Shown here one piece after another: positions 31,123 to 42,845 of a stretch of DNA of 64,000 nucleotides. Every line of letters begins with the position of its first letter. Position 1 is the first letter of the stretch. The notes under the pieces are model-generated. The model was not told the DNA's origin. It did no database searches and was given only the letters and a program-made list of their open reading frames with translations. The translations under genes were made by a program, and so were the position numbers. Origin of the DNA: Cladophialophora immunda (Eukaryota > Ascomycota > Eurotiomycetes > Chaetothyriales > Herpotrichiellaceae); the NCBI RefSeq assembly GCF_000835495.1, contig NW_015622544.1, positions 2,880,855-2,944,854 on the forward strand. The letters are read 5' to 3'.

Positions 31123-31968
31123 ATGCCACCGATTCCACCACTTTTCGTGCTCCAAATCCCGCCGACATTGAATGCTGGCTCATCCGCTCAAAGCGAGCAA
31201 GGGAACTTCATATGCACCCAAGCTGCTCCCCAAGTCTACCTCCTGTCGTTCTCCAGTCCGCCCGACAATCGCCTCACTCCGGCCTTCAATCAAACATTCC
31301 TGCTGGCACTTGACATTATTGAACACCGTCTGCCCCGCGGAGTGGTGATTACCACTTCGTCCATCACCAAATTCTATTCCAATGGCCTCGACTTCGAAAA
31401 CGCCATCAAAGATCCGACCTTCTTCCCAAACAGTCTTTACCCTCTGTGGCGCCGCTTGATCACATATCCAATGCCTACAGTAGCATTGTTAAACGGCCAT
31501 GCCTTTGCAGGCGGCCTTATGACCGCCATGATGCACGACTATCGCATCATGAACCCTCACAAGGGTTTCTTGTGCCTCAACGAGCTTGATTTCGGCGCAG
31601 CTCTTCAGCCGACCATGGCGACAGTATTTCGAGTAAAGTTGGACATGACGACTTTCAGGAATATGGTCTTGGAGAGCAGGAGATATCCGGCCCTCGAGGC
31701 CTTGAAAGAGGGCATCATTGATGGCGTCGGAGGCGTTGATGAGACTCTTGCCTTTATTTCGGAGATGAAGCTGACTCAGAAGGCCCAAGGAAAGTCGTAC
31801 GGTCAGATCAAAGAGGAACTCTACCGGGAGATCGTCAAAGACATAGACGAGAGCGCCGAAACCCGCGCAAAGCTGGCCGCGAGAGATCTGGACCGCAATC
31901 GTCGGGGACTGGAATCGAGGAGAAGAGTCGATGAGTATCAGGCGGTGGTCCAGAGGGCGAAGCTCTGA
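31123..31968 (+). CDS. enoyl-CoA hydratase/isomerase family protein with C-terminal AKL (PTS1)
   Basis: Single exon. From ATG 31123 (MPPIPPLFVLQIPP) it is 281 residues; the frame is open to an earlier ATG at 30991 but that part is unlike the family. Crotonase-fold features are 'APQVYLLSFSSPPDNRLT' at the start, 'KFYSNGLDFE' with the CoA-binding turn, 'NGHAFAGGLMTAMMHDYRI' forming the oxyanion hole, and 'LCLNELDFGAAL', where the Glu matches the catalytic acid of Delta3,Delta2-enoyl-CoA isomerases. The last residues are Arg-Ala-Lys-Leu; AKL is a functional peroxisomal targeting signal 1. It probably takes part in peroxisomal beta-oxidation of unsaturated fatty acids. The exact reaction (isomerase versus another crotonase activity) is inference. 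Confidence 0.87.
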   Translation: MPPIPPLFVLQIPPTLNAGSSAQSEQGNFICTQAAPQVYLLSFSSPPDNRLTPAFNQTFLLALDIIEHRLPRGVVITTSSITKFYSNGLDFENAIKDPTFFPNSLYPLWRRLITYPMPTVALLNGHAFAGGLMTAMMHDYRIMNPHKGFLCLNELDFGAALQPTMATVFRVKLDMTTFRNMVLESRRYPALEALKEGIIDGVGGVDETLAFISEMKLTQKAQGKSYGQIKEELYREIVKDIDESAETRAKLAARDLDRNRRGLESRRRVDEYQAVVQRAKL

Positions 31969-33234
31969 TTACGGACAGGCATCAAGCATAGTCAGGACTC
32001 GAGGTTATTTCCTGACATAAATTCCGACTTCAAGTTCCAGCACAAAGGTTTTTGGGCCTGGGTGCCTATGTAACAGAAATATGAGATAGTAAAACGCCGA
32101 TACTGGAATTGCACTCTCCTTGCAGGCTGCACTGACTAACAGTTGGCTGGTTGGTTTAATTAACGCAAGCACTCGTATCCGTATTTGTGATTTATCGGGT
32201 TCGTTTATATGGGTAAAGTCGACATAGTGACAAGGAGCGACTGCCATAAGTTAAGTTGGAACATAGTTCGACCATTCAGTGACCGGGACCCTCGTATAAC
32301 CGCGAGGACTGTCTATCTTGGACGTTCATGGGTATTTCGTACACTAGTACTCTCTGATAGACGCGAATAATTGAAGTAATTGTAGGAATCTTGCCTATTG
32401 GGGACACTCCGTATTATGGCCAAATGATCGAGGTGCACAAATAGGCTTTTATGAAGCGTTGTGCAAGTCGCAAGGAGCCGAGCGGGAAGTGATTAACCGT
32501 GAGCGGTAAAAAACGCGGGAATACGAGCCTCAGCCCATGGTGCAAGCGAGCCTCCCCACGTCTCTTGTTGCGCAGGCGTTGCGAGAGAAGCTCAAACAAG
32601 CCCAAACCGCCCGGAAAGGACGCGGGCTCTAGACCCAAGCACCCTCTAGGGGGCGACTGCCCACCAGAAGGCCGCCCGTGGCGCAATCCTCACAGGCATG
32701 AGACGTCGCCAGACTATCGCCAATTCGCACGCGAGCAGCGCCCAGGTCCACAATTACTGTCACCCGTCACCACCATCACCCATGCTTGTGGCCCTCTTCC
32801 CCCCCATCGGCCAATGGGCCTCAGGCCAACTCGAATTATTTTGGTTTCCCGAGTCCGCCATCTTGAAAAGTCCGACTCATACTTGTTCGATCCCTTTTCA
32901 TTGTTTTCGGGCCCGAGATTCTGTCCCTTGTTGCCTGTTTGCCATGTACATATCGTCGTCACTTCCATATTGTCCGTCCTGTCTCTAATAAGTCCCCTCC
33001 TTAGTTTTTTTTGCATATAAAGAACGAAAAAGAATTGCAGCGTTCTGCAGTCCGGCCCCTTCAGATTCCGCGCTCAAACTCCCCCACTTGCTACCTACAC
33101 GTATTCACGTATTCACACGGCCGCGAACTGCCCTGTCGCCTATCCTTTTTCTTGTTCAGTTTCCCTTCGCCCACGATGCTCAGCTAGCTTTCCCTCGAAG
33201 ATTTATTCATACGGTGCTGTGAGACGACCTCAAC
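31969..33234. other. intergenic; upstream region of the ABC transporter
   Basis: About 1.27 kb with no supported gene. The last ~300 bases are C/T-rich and probably 5' UTR of the ABC transporter. Confidence 0.45.
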
Positions 33235-36200
33235 ATGAATCCTAGTGGCCAGGGCGAATTGCCCGGCGGCGCGGCTGCCATTGAACAAAACATTGAGGAG
33301 AAGGAGAGATCACAACTGGGCATCGTCACAGATCAGCAAAAGGACACCGAACCGCTCTCTGAGAAGAGTCCTGCCGCTCCAGTCGGTCCTTCTACGCCCG
33401 TCTCTGGAAATCCCAAATCTCCCACTGCTGCTGTCTCGCCCACGTCGCCCACTTCGCCTACATCCCAATCCTCCGACTCAGACGCTCGTCCGGACCTCAG
33501 CAAGTTAGACTCGAAGATTGTTCAGATTCGAGATGTACCAGAGGGCGATGCGGCATTGGCCCACTTGCCGGAGCATGAAAAGGCGATTCTGAAAAAGCAG
33601 CTGGATGTCCCGGACGTGAAAGTCTCGTACTGGACACTCTACCGTTACGCAACTACGTGGGACAAGGTCTTCATTGTCATAGCATGCCTCAGTGCAATCG
33701 GCGCCGGCGCCGTCATGCCTCTGATGACCGTCGTCTTTGGCAATCTCAGTGGTACTTTTCAAGGACTCGTCCTTAATAATCTCTCCTCAAGTTTCAATTC
33801 GACCCTTACACGATACTGTCTCTACTTTATTTACCTGGCTATTGGAGAGTTCTGTCTGGTCTACATATCAACCGTTCTTTTCATTTACACTGGCGAGCAC
33901 ATTACTTCCAAAGTCCGAGAGCAATATCTTAGGGCAATCTTGCGACAGAACATCGGATTTTTCGACAAATTGGGGGCTGGAGAGGTTACGACCCGCATCA
34001 CCGCCGATACGAATCTGATCCAAGAGGCCATCAGCGAAAAAGTCGGGTTGACCCTGACTGGCGTCGCTACATTCTTCTCAGCATTCGTTATCGGTTTCGT
34101 CAAGTATTGGAAACTGACATTAATCTGCACCTCCACCGTTTTCGCCATTATCCTGGTCATGGGCTCTGGAGGTAAAAAGATGGCGGGATGGAACAAACAG
34201 TCCCTGGGAGCATATGCACTGGGAGGCTCGGTGGCGGAAGAAGTACTCGCTTCGATAAGGAACGCAGTTGCCTTCGGTACTCAGGACAAGCTTGCGAAGC
34301 AGTACAATGTCCACCTTTTGGAGGCTCGACGGTGGGGCATACGAAGCAAGAGCGCGCTGGGCTGCATGATCGGAGGCATGCTGTGTCTCCTCTTCCTGAA
34401 TTACGGTCTCGCATTTTGGATGGGCTCGCGATTTCTGGTCGACGGCGAGGTCACTCTTGCCCAAATTTTGACCATCATTTTTGCCGTCATGATTGGTGCC
34501 TTCTCTTTCGGCAATGTTGGGCCTCATATGCAACACTTTGCTGCTGGTGTTGGCGCAGCGTCAAAGATCTACTCGACGATCGACCGAGCGTCCCCCATCG
34601 ATCCTCTTTCCGACAACGGCGAAAAACTCGATCAAGTTGAAGGAACTCTCGAACTGCGGAACGTCAAGCATATCTACCCGTCGCGAGCTGAAGTTGTGGT
34701 CATGGAAGACGTCAGTCTGGTCATACCCGCAGGCAAGACAACCGCGCTTGTCGGAGCTTCTGGCTCGGGCAAGTCGACCATAGTTGGGTTGGTAGAGCGG
34801 TTCTACGATCCTGTGGGTGGTATGGTCCTCCTTGACGGGCACGACATCAGCACGCTCAACCTCCACTGGCTACGACAACAGATTGCCCTTGTCCAACAAG
34901 AGCCGGTTCTCTTCAGCCAGACCATCAGAGAAAATATCCGAAATGGTCTCGTCGGTTCCAAGTACGAGGACGAGTCAGACGAGCAGCAGCAGAAACGTAT
35001 AATCGATGCCGCAAAGCAAGCAAACGCCCACGATTTTATTTCCTCTCTTCCTGACGGCTACGAGACACACGTTGGCGAACGTGGCTTCCTTTTGTCTGGC
35101 GGTCAAAAGCAACGTGTCGCCATCGCTAGAGCTATTGTCAGTGATCCAAAGATTTTATTGTTGGATGAGGTCGGTAGCGAAAAACTGTTTTCATATTAAG
35201 AGACTGTCCATGCTAACGATAACATAGGCCACAAGTGCACTTGATACCCGCTCGGAAAAAATAGTGCAGCATGCGCTAGACACTGCAGCGAAAGGCAGAA
35301 CTACTATTGTGATTGCTCATCGGTTGTCAACTATCAAAACTGCAGACAACATTGTGGTCATGCAACAAGGACGGATTGTGGAGCAAGGCACCCATGACGA
35401 GCTGCTGGAACGGAAACAAGCTTACTTCAATTTGGTCTCTGCTCAGCGCATCGGCAGTAAGGAGGACGAGGAGTCTGAGCAAGAGACGGTCGCCGGCGAA
35501 GCCGAACTCACCAAGATCCAGTCCACCAAATCTGGCAGTGCCGGGATCGTAGATCCCGATGACGAGAAGCTCGCATTAGGCAGGACAAGAAGCGGCAAAT
35601 CTGTGTCCTCTAACGTCCTCGCCGACAAAAAAGGAGAGAAGGAAGCTCACTATTCTCTCTGGACTCTTATCATGTTCATTGCACGCTTCAACCGAAGAGA
35701 GTGGTGGATTATGTGTATCGGATTCTTCTTCACGGCTATCGGAGGGGCCGCTCAGCCGGTCCAAGGTATCTTCTTCGCCAAATGCATCGTCGCGCTGTCC
35801 CAACCACTGGTTTTCCGTCACCAGATTCGGCATGATATCAACTTCTGGTCACTAATGTATTTGATGCTTGCATTCGTGGATCTCTTCGCGATGTGCATAC
35901 AAGGTATCGCCTTTGCCTATTGCAGTGAGAGCTTGATTCAGCGCGCACGAGACGGTGCATTCCGAAGATTCTTGAGACAGGACATTGCCTTTTTTGACGA
36001 AGACGAAAACTCTACTGGCGCCCTTACGTCTTTCTTGTCAACAGAGACTACCCACCTTGCGTCAATTTCTGGGGCGACACTGGGGACCCTCATAAGCTGT
36101 TCATCCACTTTGATTGTTGCAATTGTGGTGGCGCTCGCCATCGGCTGGAAGTTAGCACTGGTGTGCATGTGCGCTTTGCCCGTCATCCTTGGGACGGGCT

Positions 36201-37486
36201 TCCTCAGGTTCTGGGTTCTTGCCAAATTCAGTGCAGCAAACCGGAAGCACTACGAAAAGTCGGCCGGATATGCGTGCGAGCACACAAATGCCATCCGAAC
36301 AGTTGCATCCTTGACGACCGAGCGAGAGATCTACGACGAGTACAAGCGCCAGCTTCGAGCTCAATTGCGCGACTCTCTCAAGTCGAACCTGAAGCATGCC
36401 TCCCTATACGCCGCATCGCAATCCGCCATGTTTTTGGCATTTGCTCTCGGCTTTTGGTATGGGGGCAAACTCTTGGTCCGAGGGGAATACAGTCTGTTCC
36501 AATTTTTCATTGTCTTTTCAGAAATCATCTTCGGTGCACAATCAGCAGGCACCGTCTTCTCATTTGCTGGAGACATGTCCAAGGCAAGGAATTCAGCTGC
36601 TGAATTGAAGAAGCTGTATGACCGCCAGCCTTCCATTGACCCGTGGTCAGACGACGGCGCACCAATCACTGATGTCGAAGGCACCATTGAGTTCCGAGAT
36701 GTGCATTTCCGATATCCCACACGACCAGAGGTCCCCGTCCTGCGTGGCTTAAACTTGACCGTCAAACCTGGACAATATATCGCCCTTGTTGGCGCGTCTG
36801 GGTGTGGGAAGTCGACGACTATCGCACTGTTGGAGCGTTTCTATGACCCGCTCGCAGGTGGCATTTATGTTGATGGTCAGGAAATCTCAAGCCTCAACCT
36901 CAATGACTACCGCTCGCATCTTGCTCTGGTGTCCCAGGAGCCAACACTATACCAAGGCACCATCAAGGATAACGTCCTGCTCGGTGTCGACAGAGGCGAA
37001 ATCAGCGATGAGCAGATCATCCGAGCCTGCAAGGACGCAAATATCTATGACTTTATCATGTCTCTACCAGACGGCTTCGCCACAGACGTTGGCAGCAAAG
37101 CTGCACTGCTCTCGGGCGGTCAGAAACAGCGCATTGCCATTGCCCGTGCCCTACTCCGCGACCCTAAGATACTTCTGCTGGATGAGGTGAGTACCCAAGA
37201 TGAGTTTTCATGTTGAGAAGCTATCTATACTAACGATACAATCAAGGCCACAAGTGCTTTAGACAGCGAGTCTGAAAAGATTGTGCAAGCTGCTCTAGAT
37301 TTCGCTGCTGAGGGCAGAACAACTATTGCGGTGGCACACAGACTAAGCACGATTCAGAAAGCGGACATCATTTACGTGTTCGACAAAGGTGTAATAGCGG
37401 AGAAGGGCACCCACCATGAGTTGATGGCATTGAAGGGAAGGTATAGAGAGTTGGTCAGTCTACAGAGTCTAGAAAAGCAGCGGTGA
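33235..37486 (+). CDS. full-length ABC multidrug transporter, MDR/P-glycoprotein type (ABC-B)
   Basis: Three exons, 33235-35169, 35228-37186 and 37247-37486, encode 1,377 residues in the order TMD-NBD-TMD-NBD. A Ser/Pro-rich cytosolic N-terminus precedes the first six-helix domain ('[20 protein letters not shown]'). NBD1 has Walker [10 protein letters not shown] (about 507-516), signature LSGGQKQR (about 620) and LLLDE. NBD2 has GASGCGKST (about 1168), LSGGQKQR (about 1273) and LLLDE. Both catalytic Glu residues and the H-loop ('IAHRLST', 'VAHRLST') are present, so both sites look active. It should export hydrophobic compounds across the plasma membrane using ATP. The two introns fall at the same place in each half, exactly between Walker B and the D-loop (LLLDE|ATSALD), and they resemble each other in sequence. 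Confidence 0.93.
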
Positions 37487-38119
37487 TTCTTTAATTTTGG
37501 GGTTGTTGGGATAGCTTTTGGAAGGCAGAATTGGTTCAATTTGCCGCCTTGGGAAATTACTTGTACAGGCACCTCACTCCTGTCCTATGGATATCGTTAT
37601 TACTAGAGGTAAAGAGCTCATTCATGGAATGCGAGCGACCAAAGAATTGGCTTTAGAAAAGGGATCACCTCGCTCCTAGCTACGCAAAAGTGACACCTTG
37701 TCGTGGACAAACTTGGAGAGCCCGTTCTGCTCTTGCAGAGGAATGAAATCAGACACGATGGCCTTGTGAATTAGAACCTATACTGGTACGAGTAAAGAGA
37801 GTGGCAGAAAATTGAAAAGTCAACACTATTCGATAACGGCGAAGCGGACAATGGGTCATACACAGCTAGTAGGACAATTGAAGGTCGGAGCGCCACTGTT
37901 GGTAAGAGTCAAACGATGTGCTCGAAAGAGATGAAGGGCAGCTTCAAGCGAATCGCTGGCAACCTGTAGTCTGCCAGCAACTTGAATACTGGGTGCACTG
38001 CCTGGTTAGACTGTACCATGCATGTGTCTCAGTTCAAACCTCTCCCGCCATTTACTCCGGAGCCCCAAGGTTTCCCACTTTCCATCACTGCTAACTGTCC
38101 AGGATCTTCCTCGGCCGAT
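37487..38119. other. convergent intergenic region, ABC transporter / Swi5
   Basis: 633 bases between convergent stops; no gene or repeat seen. Confidence 0.45.
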
Positions 38120-38668
38120 TCAGTCATCCTTATTTACTCCCCGTTCGTCCATCACATCCTTAAGCCTCTTGCCCTCCTTCTCCGCAATAAGGCCTAGCAT
38201 CCCCATAGCGATATTCTTGATCTCGTTGTATGATTTCAGAAGCGAAATGTGCCTGTTGATGATGGAATGTGCATGAGCGAGCGCCGCTTTCTCGTCTTCT
38301 GCAGACAACGACGCAGGGACAGAAGAGTCGTGTTGATTCTGAACAGCTTCTGGGGCCGGCTCTTGTGGTTCTTGGTGACCTCCGCTTGCGGTTGATCCAG
38401 GGAATGACTTTAATTCTTTGATCTCTTGGAGCTTCCTGGATAGAAGGCCCTCTGTGGTGGAGATGTTGGATTTCAATTTCTCAATAGAGGCCAGAAACTT
38501 GGCCTCCCTTGGGTCAGAAGTAGGCTTATGGCGTTGGTCGGACTGTATTTGCGAGGTGGCTGGTTCGGAGCTGGATTCGACTTCCACTTGTAGTGACCGA
38601 GAGCCTTGAGGTCGGCAATGGGTTGGATCAAGCCGCTGTCTGCCCGTCGCTTGACTGCCCAAAGACAT
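38120..38668 (-). CDS. SWI5: Swi5 homologue, recombination mediator
   Basis: Single exon, 182 residues, ATG 38668. The C-terminal ~45 residues, around 'YNEIKNIAMGMLGLIAEKEG' and 'RLKDVMDERG', match the Swi5 signature, a conserved pair of helices found in fission yeast Swi5, budding yeast Sae3 and human SWI5. Swi5 forms a complex with Sfr1 that loads and stabilises Rad51 and Dmc1 on single-stranded DNA in homologous recombination. The N-terminal ~70 residues are low-complexity; residues about 55-90 ('FLASIEKLKSNIST') look helical and may form a coiled coil. It is longer than yeast Sae3 because of that N-terminal part. It is divergent from CFT2. Confidence 0.84.
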   Translation of the reverse strand: MSLGSQATGRQRLDPTHCRPQGSRSLQVEVESSSEPATSQIQSDQRHKPTSDPREAKFLASIEKLKSNISTTEGLLSRKLQEIKELKSFPGSTASGGHQEPQEPAPEAVQNQHDSSVPASLSAEDEKAALAHAHSIINRHISLLKSYNEIKNIAMGMLGLIAEKEGKRLKDVMDERGVNKDD

Positions 38669-39437
38669 GCTGTCCTCCCTGTCCTCCGGCGATTAAAATC
38701 CTGTCCTCGAGAGACGGGAAAAAGTTGGAGTCGCGGACTCAATAACCGCCCTCTCAATGCGCCTTGAGACTGGATCAGAAGACTTTGGTCTGCTCAGATT
38801 TCTCATAAATTTAGTTCATTCCATTGATTCACCCAGGGCATGATGTGGGTCTATTTCAGTCTGGAAAAGAGAGTGATGCTGTCTCACGAATTGGATTGCT
38901 CGTCCTTCCTCTCACAGATATAGCGAGGTAAATACGAGGGGCATCAGCCTCGCGGCGGAAACCAGGGACACTAACCTAGGCTCCGATTGCGTTAGAGTGA
39001 GGCACACGGGAGCTCATCGTCCTCTGGTATGGTAGTGGTAGTGGCGGAGTGCGCACAGAGACTTTGTAGTTAGGATGACTTCAAAGTGATCTAGGACTGT
39101 CGAAAAGGGTTGTCTTCAGCATAGCCTTGTCTGTGCCTCTCCGAGTGAGTCTCTAGAGTTCGGTCTGTCAGACATGTCTAATTTGTCAGGTCTGATGCTA
39201 CAGTCGACACAGACAGCGCCGAACTACAAGCATAAATGAATGTCAGACAGAACTGATTTCTGGCTCGATTTTCCTCCCGCTTGCAAACTGCGTCCACATC
39301 TCAAAGAATCCTCTGCGGCCTCTTCTCGACATATTCATCCTCCCGTGAGTCGAGGACGCGCCGGCCTTGATGGAGGCCCTTAGACCTCTATCGCATCCTT
39401 GATTGGAAAAGGATTCCGCCACGGACTACGCGCCGTT
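38669..39437. promoter_or_regulatory. divergent promoter region, Swi5 / CFT2
   Basis: 769 bases between divergent starts. The last ~180 bases are C/T-rich and probably the CFT2 leader. No strong named site recognised. Confidence 0.4.
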
Positions 39438-42287
39438 ATGTTCACCATCACTCCCTTGCTCGGGGCGCAGAGCACGTCTCGAGCCTCGCAGTCAATCCTC
39501 GAGTTGGACGGTGGCATCAAAATCTTGGTGGACGTCGGATGGGACGAACGTTTCGACACTCGCCAGCTCGCCGAGATCGAGAAACATGCCTCTACGTTAT
39601 CATTCATCCTCCTCACTCATCCCACCACTTCTCACTTGGGCGCCTTTGCACACTGCTGCAAACACATCCCCGTCTTCACTCAGATCCCCGTCTACGCTAC
39701 ACCACCCGTCATTGCCTTCGGCCGCACCCTCCTCCAAGACCTCTACTCCTCCTCTCCACTGGCAGCCACGTTCATTCCAGGCTCAGGCTCCCCGGAAGAC
39801 GGAACGAGCGTCGACGACAAAGCCCGTTCACATATCCTACGCCAGGCTCCGACATTTGAAGAAATCAACAAATATTTCACTTTGATCACGCCCCTCAAGT
39901 ATTCACAACCTCACCAACCTACACCTTCTTCATTCTCCGCACCGATCGAGGGTCTTACGTTGACGGCTTATAATTCTGGTCATACACTAGGAGGTACAAT
40001 ATGGCACATACAATATGGGATGGAGTCGATTGTGTACGCTGTAGATTGGAACCAAGCCCGGGAGAATGTCATAGCCGGAGCAGCCTGGTTCGGAGGTGTT
40101 GGAGGCGCCGAAGTCATCGAACAACTACGCAAGCCTACTGCCCTCGTCTGCAGCAGTATTGGCGCGACAAGAGCCGCGCTGTCTGGTGGTCGGAGAGCTC
40201 GTGACGAAGCTCTGTTGGCGCACATCAAGGTCTGTATCGCTAAGGGTGGCACAGTGCTCATTCCCACCGACTCAAGCGCAAGAGTTTTGGAACTGGCTTG
40301 GATCCTGGAAAAAGCGTGGTCCGATCCCTCAAATGCCACCTCTCTGAAGCCTGCCAAAGTGTACCTGGCCAGTAGATCCGGCAATGCCACTCTTCGGCAC
40401 GCCAGAAGTCTGCTCGAATGGATGGACGACAGCATCGTGCGAGAATTTGAGGGTGAAGACGAAAACCCAGCACCAGCGCAGACGCACCGAAGGAGTGGCA
40501 GCAAGCAGATAAATGGCACGTCCAAACCTTCACGACCCTTCGAGTTTCAAAACGTCAAGATCGTGGAGCGCAGAAACCAACTGGAAAGGCTGTTGAAAGC
40601 AGAAGGAGCTCGAGTCATCCTTGCGAGTGATTTGACAATGGATTGGGGCTTTTCTAGGTCACTGTTGGAGCATGTGGTCCAAAGACCCGAGAATCTGGTG
40701 GTTCTAACCGAACGACTGTACATGCGCCCTGGATCGCAAAGCCCGAGCCAGGTGTTCTGGACTTGGTATGAAGATCGCCAGGATGGCGTTGCTCTCGAGA
40801 AAGGCCTCCCAACGGGCGAATGGCTGGAGCAGGTACAAAGTGGAGGGAGAACGCTGAAGCTACGGAATTCAGAAAAGACGGCATTGAACACACAAGAAAA
40901 TCAAAGATATCAGCAGTACATGGCGACCCAGAGACAGCTGCAAGATTCTCTGATTTCAGCCAACGAACGAGACCAGGCTGGTGCGGACGATAATATCGAC
41001 GATGAATCCAGCTCAAGCTCCTCGGATGAGTCCGACGACGAACAACAGGGTCGTGTTCTGAACGTCTCGGCCGCTCTTGGTCACGGAGCACGAAATAAAC
41101 TGGCACTGAGCGATGCAGATCTAGGAGTCAATATCCTCGTCCGCAAGAAAGGCGTGTATGATTATGATGTACGGAACAAGAAGGGACGAAACGGCCTCTT
41201 TCCATATACACACTCACGGAGGCGTGGCGACGAGTTTGGGGATTTCATCAAGCCGGAAGATTTCTTGAGAGAGGAGGAGAAAGAAGAGCAAGACGCGGCG
41301 AACGACACCAAAGCCGGAGGTCAGCTTGGACAGAAGCGTAAGTGGGACGAGGCGAATGACACCAGGCATACACAACATAAGAAAAATCGAGGGCCAGCAA
41401 TTGCAACATCTGGCGAGTCCGCCGCGGATTCGGACGCAGAGAATTCGGACGAAGATGTCCAAGTTGAGCGAGAAGGCTTTCAGGGGCCAGCAAAGGTGGT
41501 GTATTCGACCTCGGAAATTACGGTCAATGCCAGATTGGCCTTTGTTGACTTTGCTGGGTTACACGATCAGCGCAGTCTGCAAATGCTGATACCTTTGATT
41601 GGACCCAAAAAACTGATCCTCGTTGGTGGAAATACTTCAGACACCCTTGCTCTGGCGACTGATTGCAAGGAGCTCCTCGGAATGAAGGCGGTGGGAGCAG
41701 GAGACGAAGGATCCACGGAAATCTTTACTCCTGCTGAGGGCCAGACTGTTGATGCGAGTGTCGATACGAACGCGTGGGTTGTCAAGCTCAGCCGTGACCT
41801 GGCAAAGACGCTCCATTGGCAGAATGTTAAAAATATGGGAGTGGTGACTATTCAGGGACAGCTCAAGGGCGAACCCTCGGGAGATAATCTGCAGGAAGAT
41901 CCTCAGACCAAGAAGCAGAAATTTGACACAGAGGTGTCTCTTGCAGCTGGCCCGATGCGGGCGCCTGCTGTCGAACCGATCCTCGATGTTCTGCCTGCGA
42001 GCCTGGCTGCATCGACAAGATCAGTCTCCCATGCTATTCACGTCGGCGACATGCGTCTAGCTGATCTGCGGAGATTGATCGCACTGGATGGCCATGTTGC
42101 TGAATTCCGGGGCGAGGGCACCCTGCTAGTCGACGGGATGATAGCGGTACGAAAGCTCGGCACAGGGAAGATCATCTTAGAAGGTGTGCCGGTCAGTGCT
42201 ACTGCCATGACTTCGAACAGAATGGATGATTTCACGCGGGTGAAGCAGAAGATCTATGACGGACTCGCAGTTGTGGCGGCCAGTTGA
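39438..42287 (+). CDS. CFT2: cleavage and polyadenylation factor subunit 2 (CPSF-100/Ydh1 homologue)
   Basis: Single exon, 949 residues from ATG 39438 (MFTITPLLGAQSTSRASQ). It is a structural subunit of the mRNA 3'-end cleavage and polyadenylation complex. The metallo-beta-lactamase fold is visible ('ILVDVGWDERF', 'ILLTHPTTSHLGAF', 'YNSGHTLGGTIWHI'), followed by the beta-CASP region ('GGTVLIPTDSSARVLEL', 'LASDLTMDWGFSR'). The zinc-binding His-x-His-x-Asp-His motif of the active nuclease CPSF-73 is replaced by THPTTSHLGA, so the enzyme is presumed catalytically dead, as is normal for this subunit. The C-terminal part contains an acidic, Ser/Asp-rich insert (about 520-540) and a basic 'KRKWDE' segment inside the long insertion, then the conserved 'VYSTSEITVNARLAFVDFAG' block. 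Confidence 0.92.
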   Translation: MFTITPLLGAQSTSRASQSILELDGGIKILVDVGWDERFDTRQLAEIEKHASTLSFILLTHPTTSHLGAFAHCCKHIPVFTQIPVYATPPVIAFGRTLLQDLYSSSPLAATFIPGSGSPEDGTSVDDKARSHILRQAPTFEEINKYFTLITPLKYSQPHQPTPSSFSAPIEGLTLTAYNSGHTLGGTIWHIQYGMESIVYAVDWNQARENVIAGAAWFGGVGGAEVIEQLRKPTALVCSSIGATRAALSGGRRARDEALLAHIKVCIAKGGTVLIPTDSSARVLELAWILEKAWSDPSNATSLKPAKVYLASRSGNATLRHARSLLEWMDDSIVREFEGEDENPAPAQTHRRSGSKQINGTSKPSRPFEFQNVKIVERRNQLERLLKAEGARVILASDLTMDWGFSRSLLEHVVQRPENLVVLTERLYMRPGSQSPSQVFWTWYEDRQDGVALEKGLPTGEWLEQVQSGGRTLKLRNSEKTALNTQENQRYQQYMATQRQLQDSLISANERDQAGADDNIDDESSSSSSDESDDEQQGRVLNVSAALGHGARNKLALSDADLGVNILVRKKGVYDYDVRNKKGRNGLFPYTHSRRRGDEFGDFIKPEDFLREEEKEEQDAANDTKAGGQLGQKRKWDEANDTRHTQHKKNRGPAIATSGESAADSDAENSDEDVQVEREGFQGPAKVVYSTSEITVNARLAFVDFAGLHDQRSLQMLIPLIGPKKLILVGGNTSDTLALATDCKELLGMKAVGAGDEGSTEIFTPAEGQTVDASVDTNAWVVKLSRDLAKTLHWQNVKNMGVVTIQGQLKGEPSGDNLQEDPQTKKQKFDTEVSLAAGPMRAPAVEPILDVLPASLAASTRSVSHAIHVGDMRLADLRRLIALDGHVAEFRGEGTLLVDGMIAVRKLGTGKIILEGVPVSATAMTSNRMDDFTRVKQKIYDGLAVVAAS

Positions 42288-42845
42288 GGTCGAGTCCTGG
42301 TGAAGACTGGCCACGGGTCAACCTTGGTTTGCCATCCTTTTCAGTCATGGTCTTGCTTATTTGTCACAGCATCAGATCCCGAGGACCGCCAACTACTGTT
42401 GTTTGCAACGGTCCAGTACCGGCCCTTGTGTGTTGTCTCGACAAGGTCGCTGCTGCCCTTGCCGCTGCTGGAATTGCAGAGCTCGGAGTCAATATCTGGT
42501 CGTTTCGCTTGAGATAGGCATGCCATAGATATGTCTGGCTCAGTCATGGTCCATTTCTCTGTCACTGCATGGCAGTATCAGCACCATCTGACTGCATTAC
42601 CTTGTCGCCACAGCACGGCCATGACATGAAGCCGGTCGTTTGCAAGAGCCAGGGTTCTCACAGTCAGAGTCTGTTGTTGGCGCAGGATCAGTGACAGAGG
42701 ACCATGGATGGCAACTTGTTTAAATATGTTCTGCTTGTCCCTCGTTCTTCGATCACAACTGTCCAAACGGCATCTGGCACTCCCCCCAGCCTCTTCAGTC
42801 CCTCTCCTGCTTAAAAGCGTAACAACGTCGTCAGCGGCCTCAACT
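42288..42845. other. intergenic
   Basis: 558 bases between CFT2 and the proline-rich gene. TTTAAATA at 42719-42726 is AT-rich and might serve as a TATA-like element for the downstream gene. No gene seen. Confidence 0.4.

Noticed and set aside
17890..37486. Idea that the LaeA-like methyltransferase, esterase and ABC transporter form a biosynthetic cluster
   Set aside because: No backbone enzyme (PKS, NRPS or terpene synthase) is present, and housekeeping genes such as PEX10 and the YTP1-like gene lie between them.
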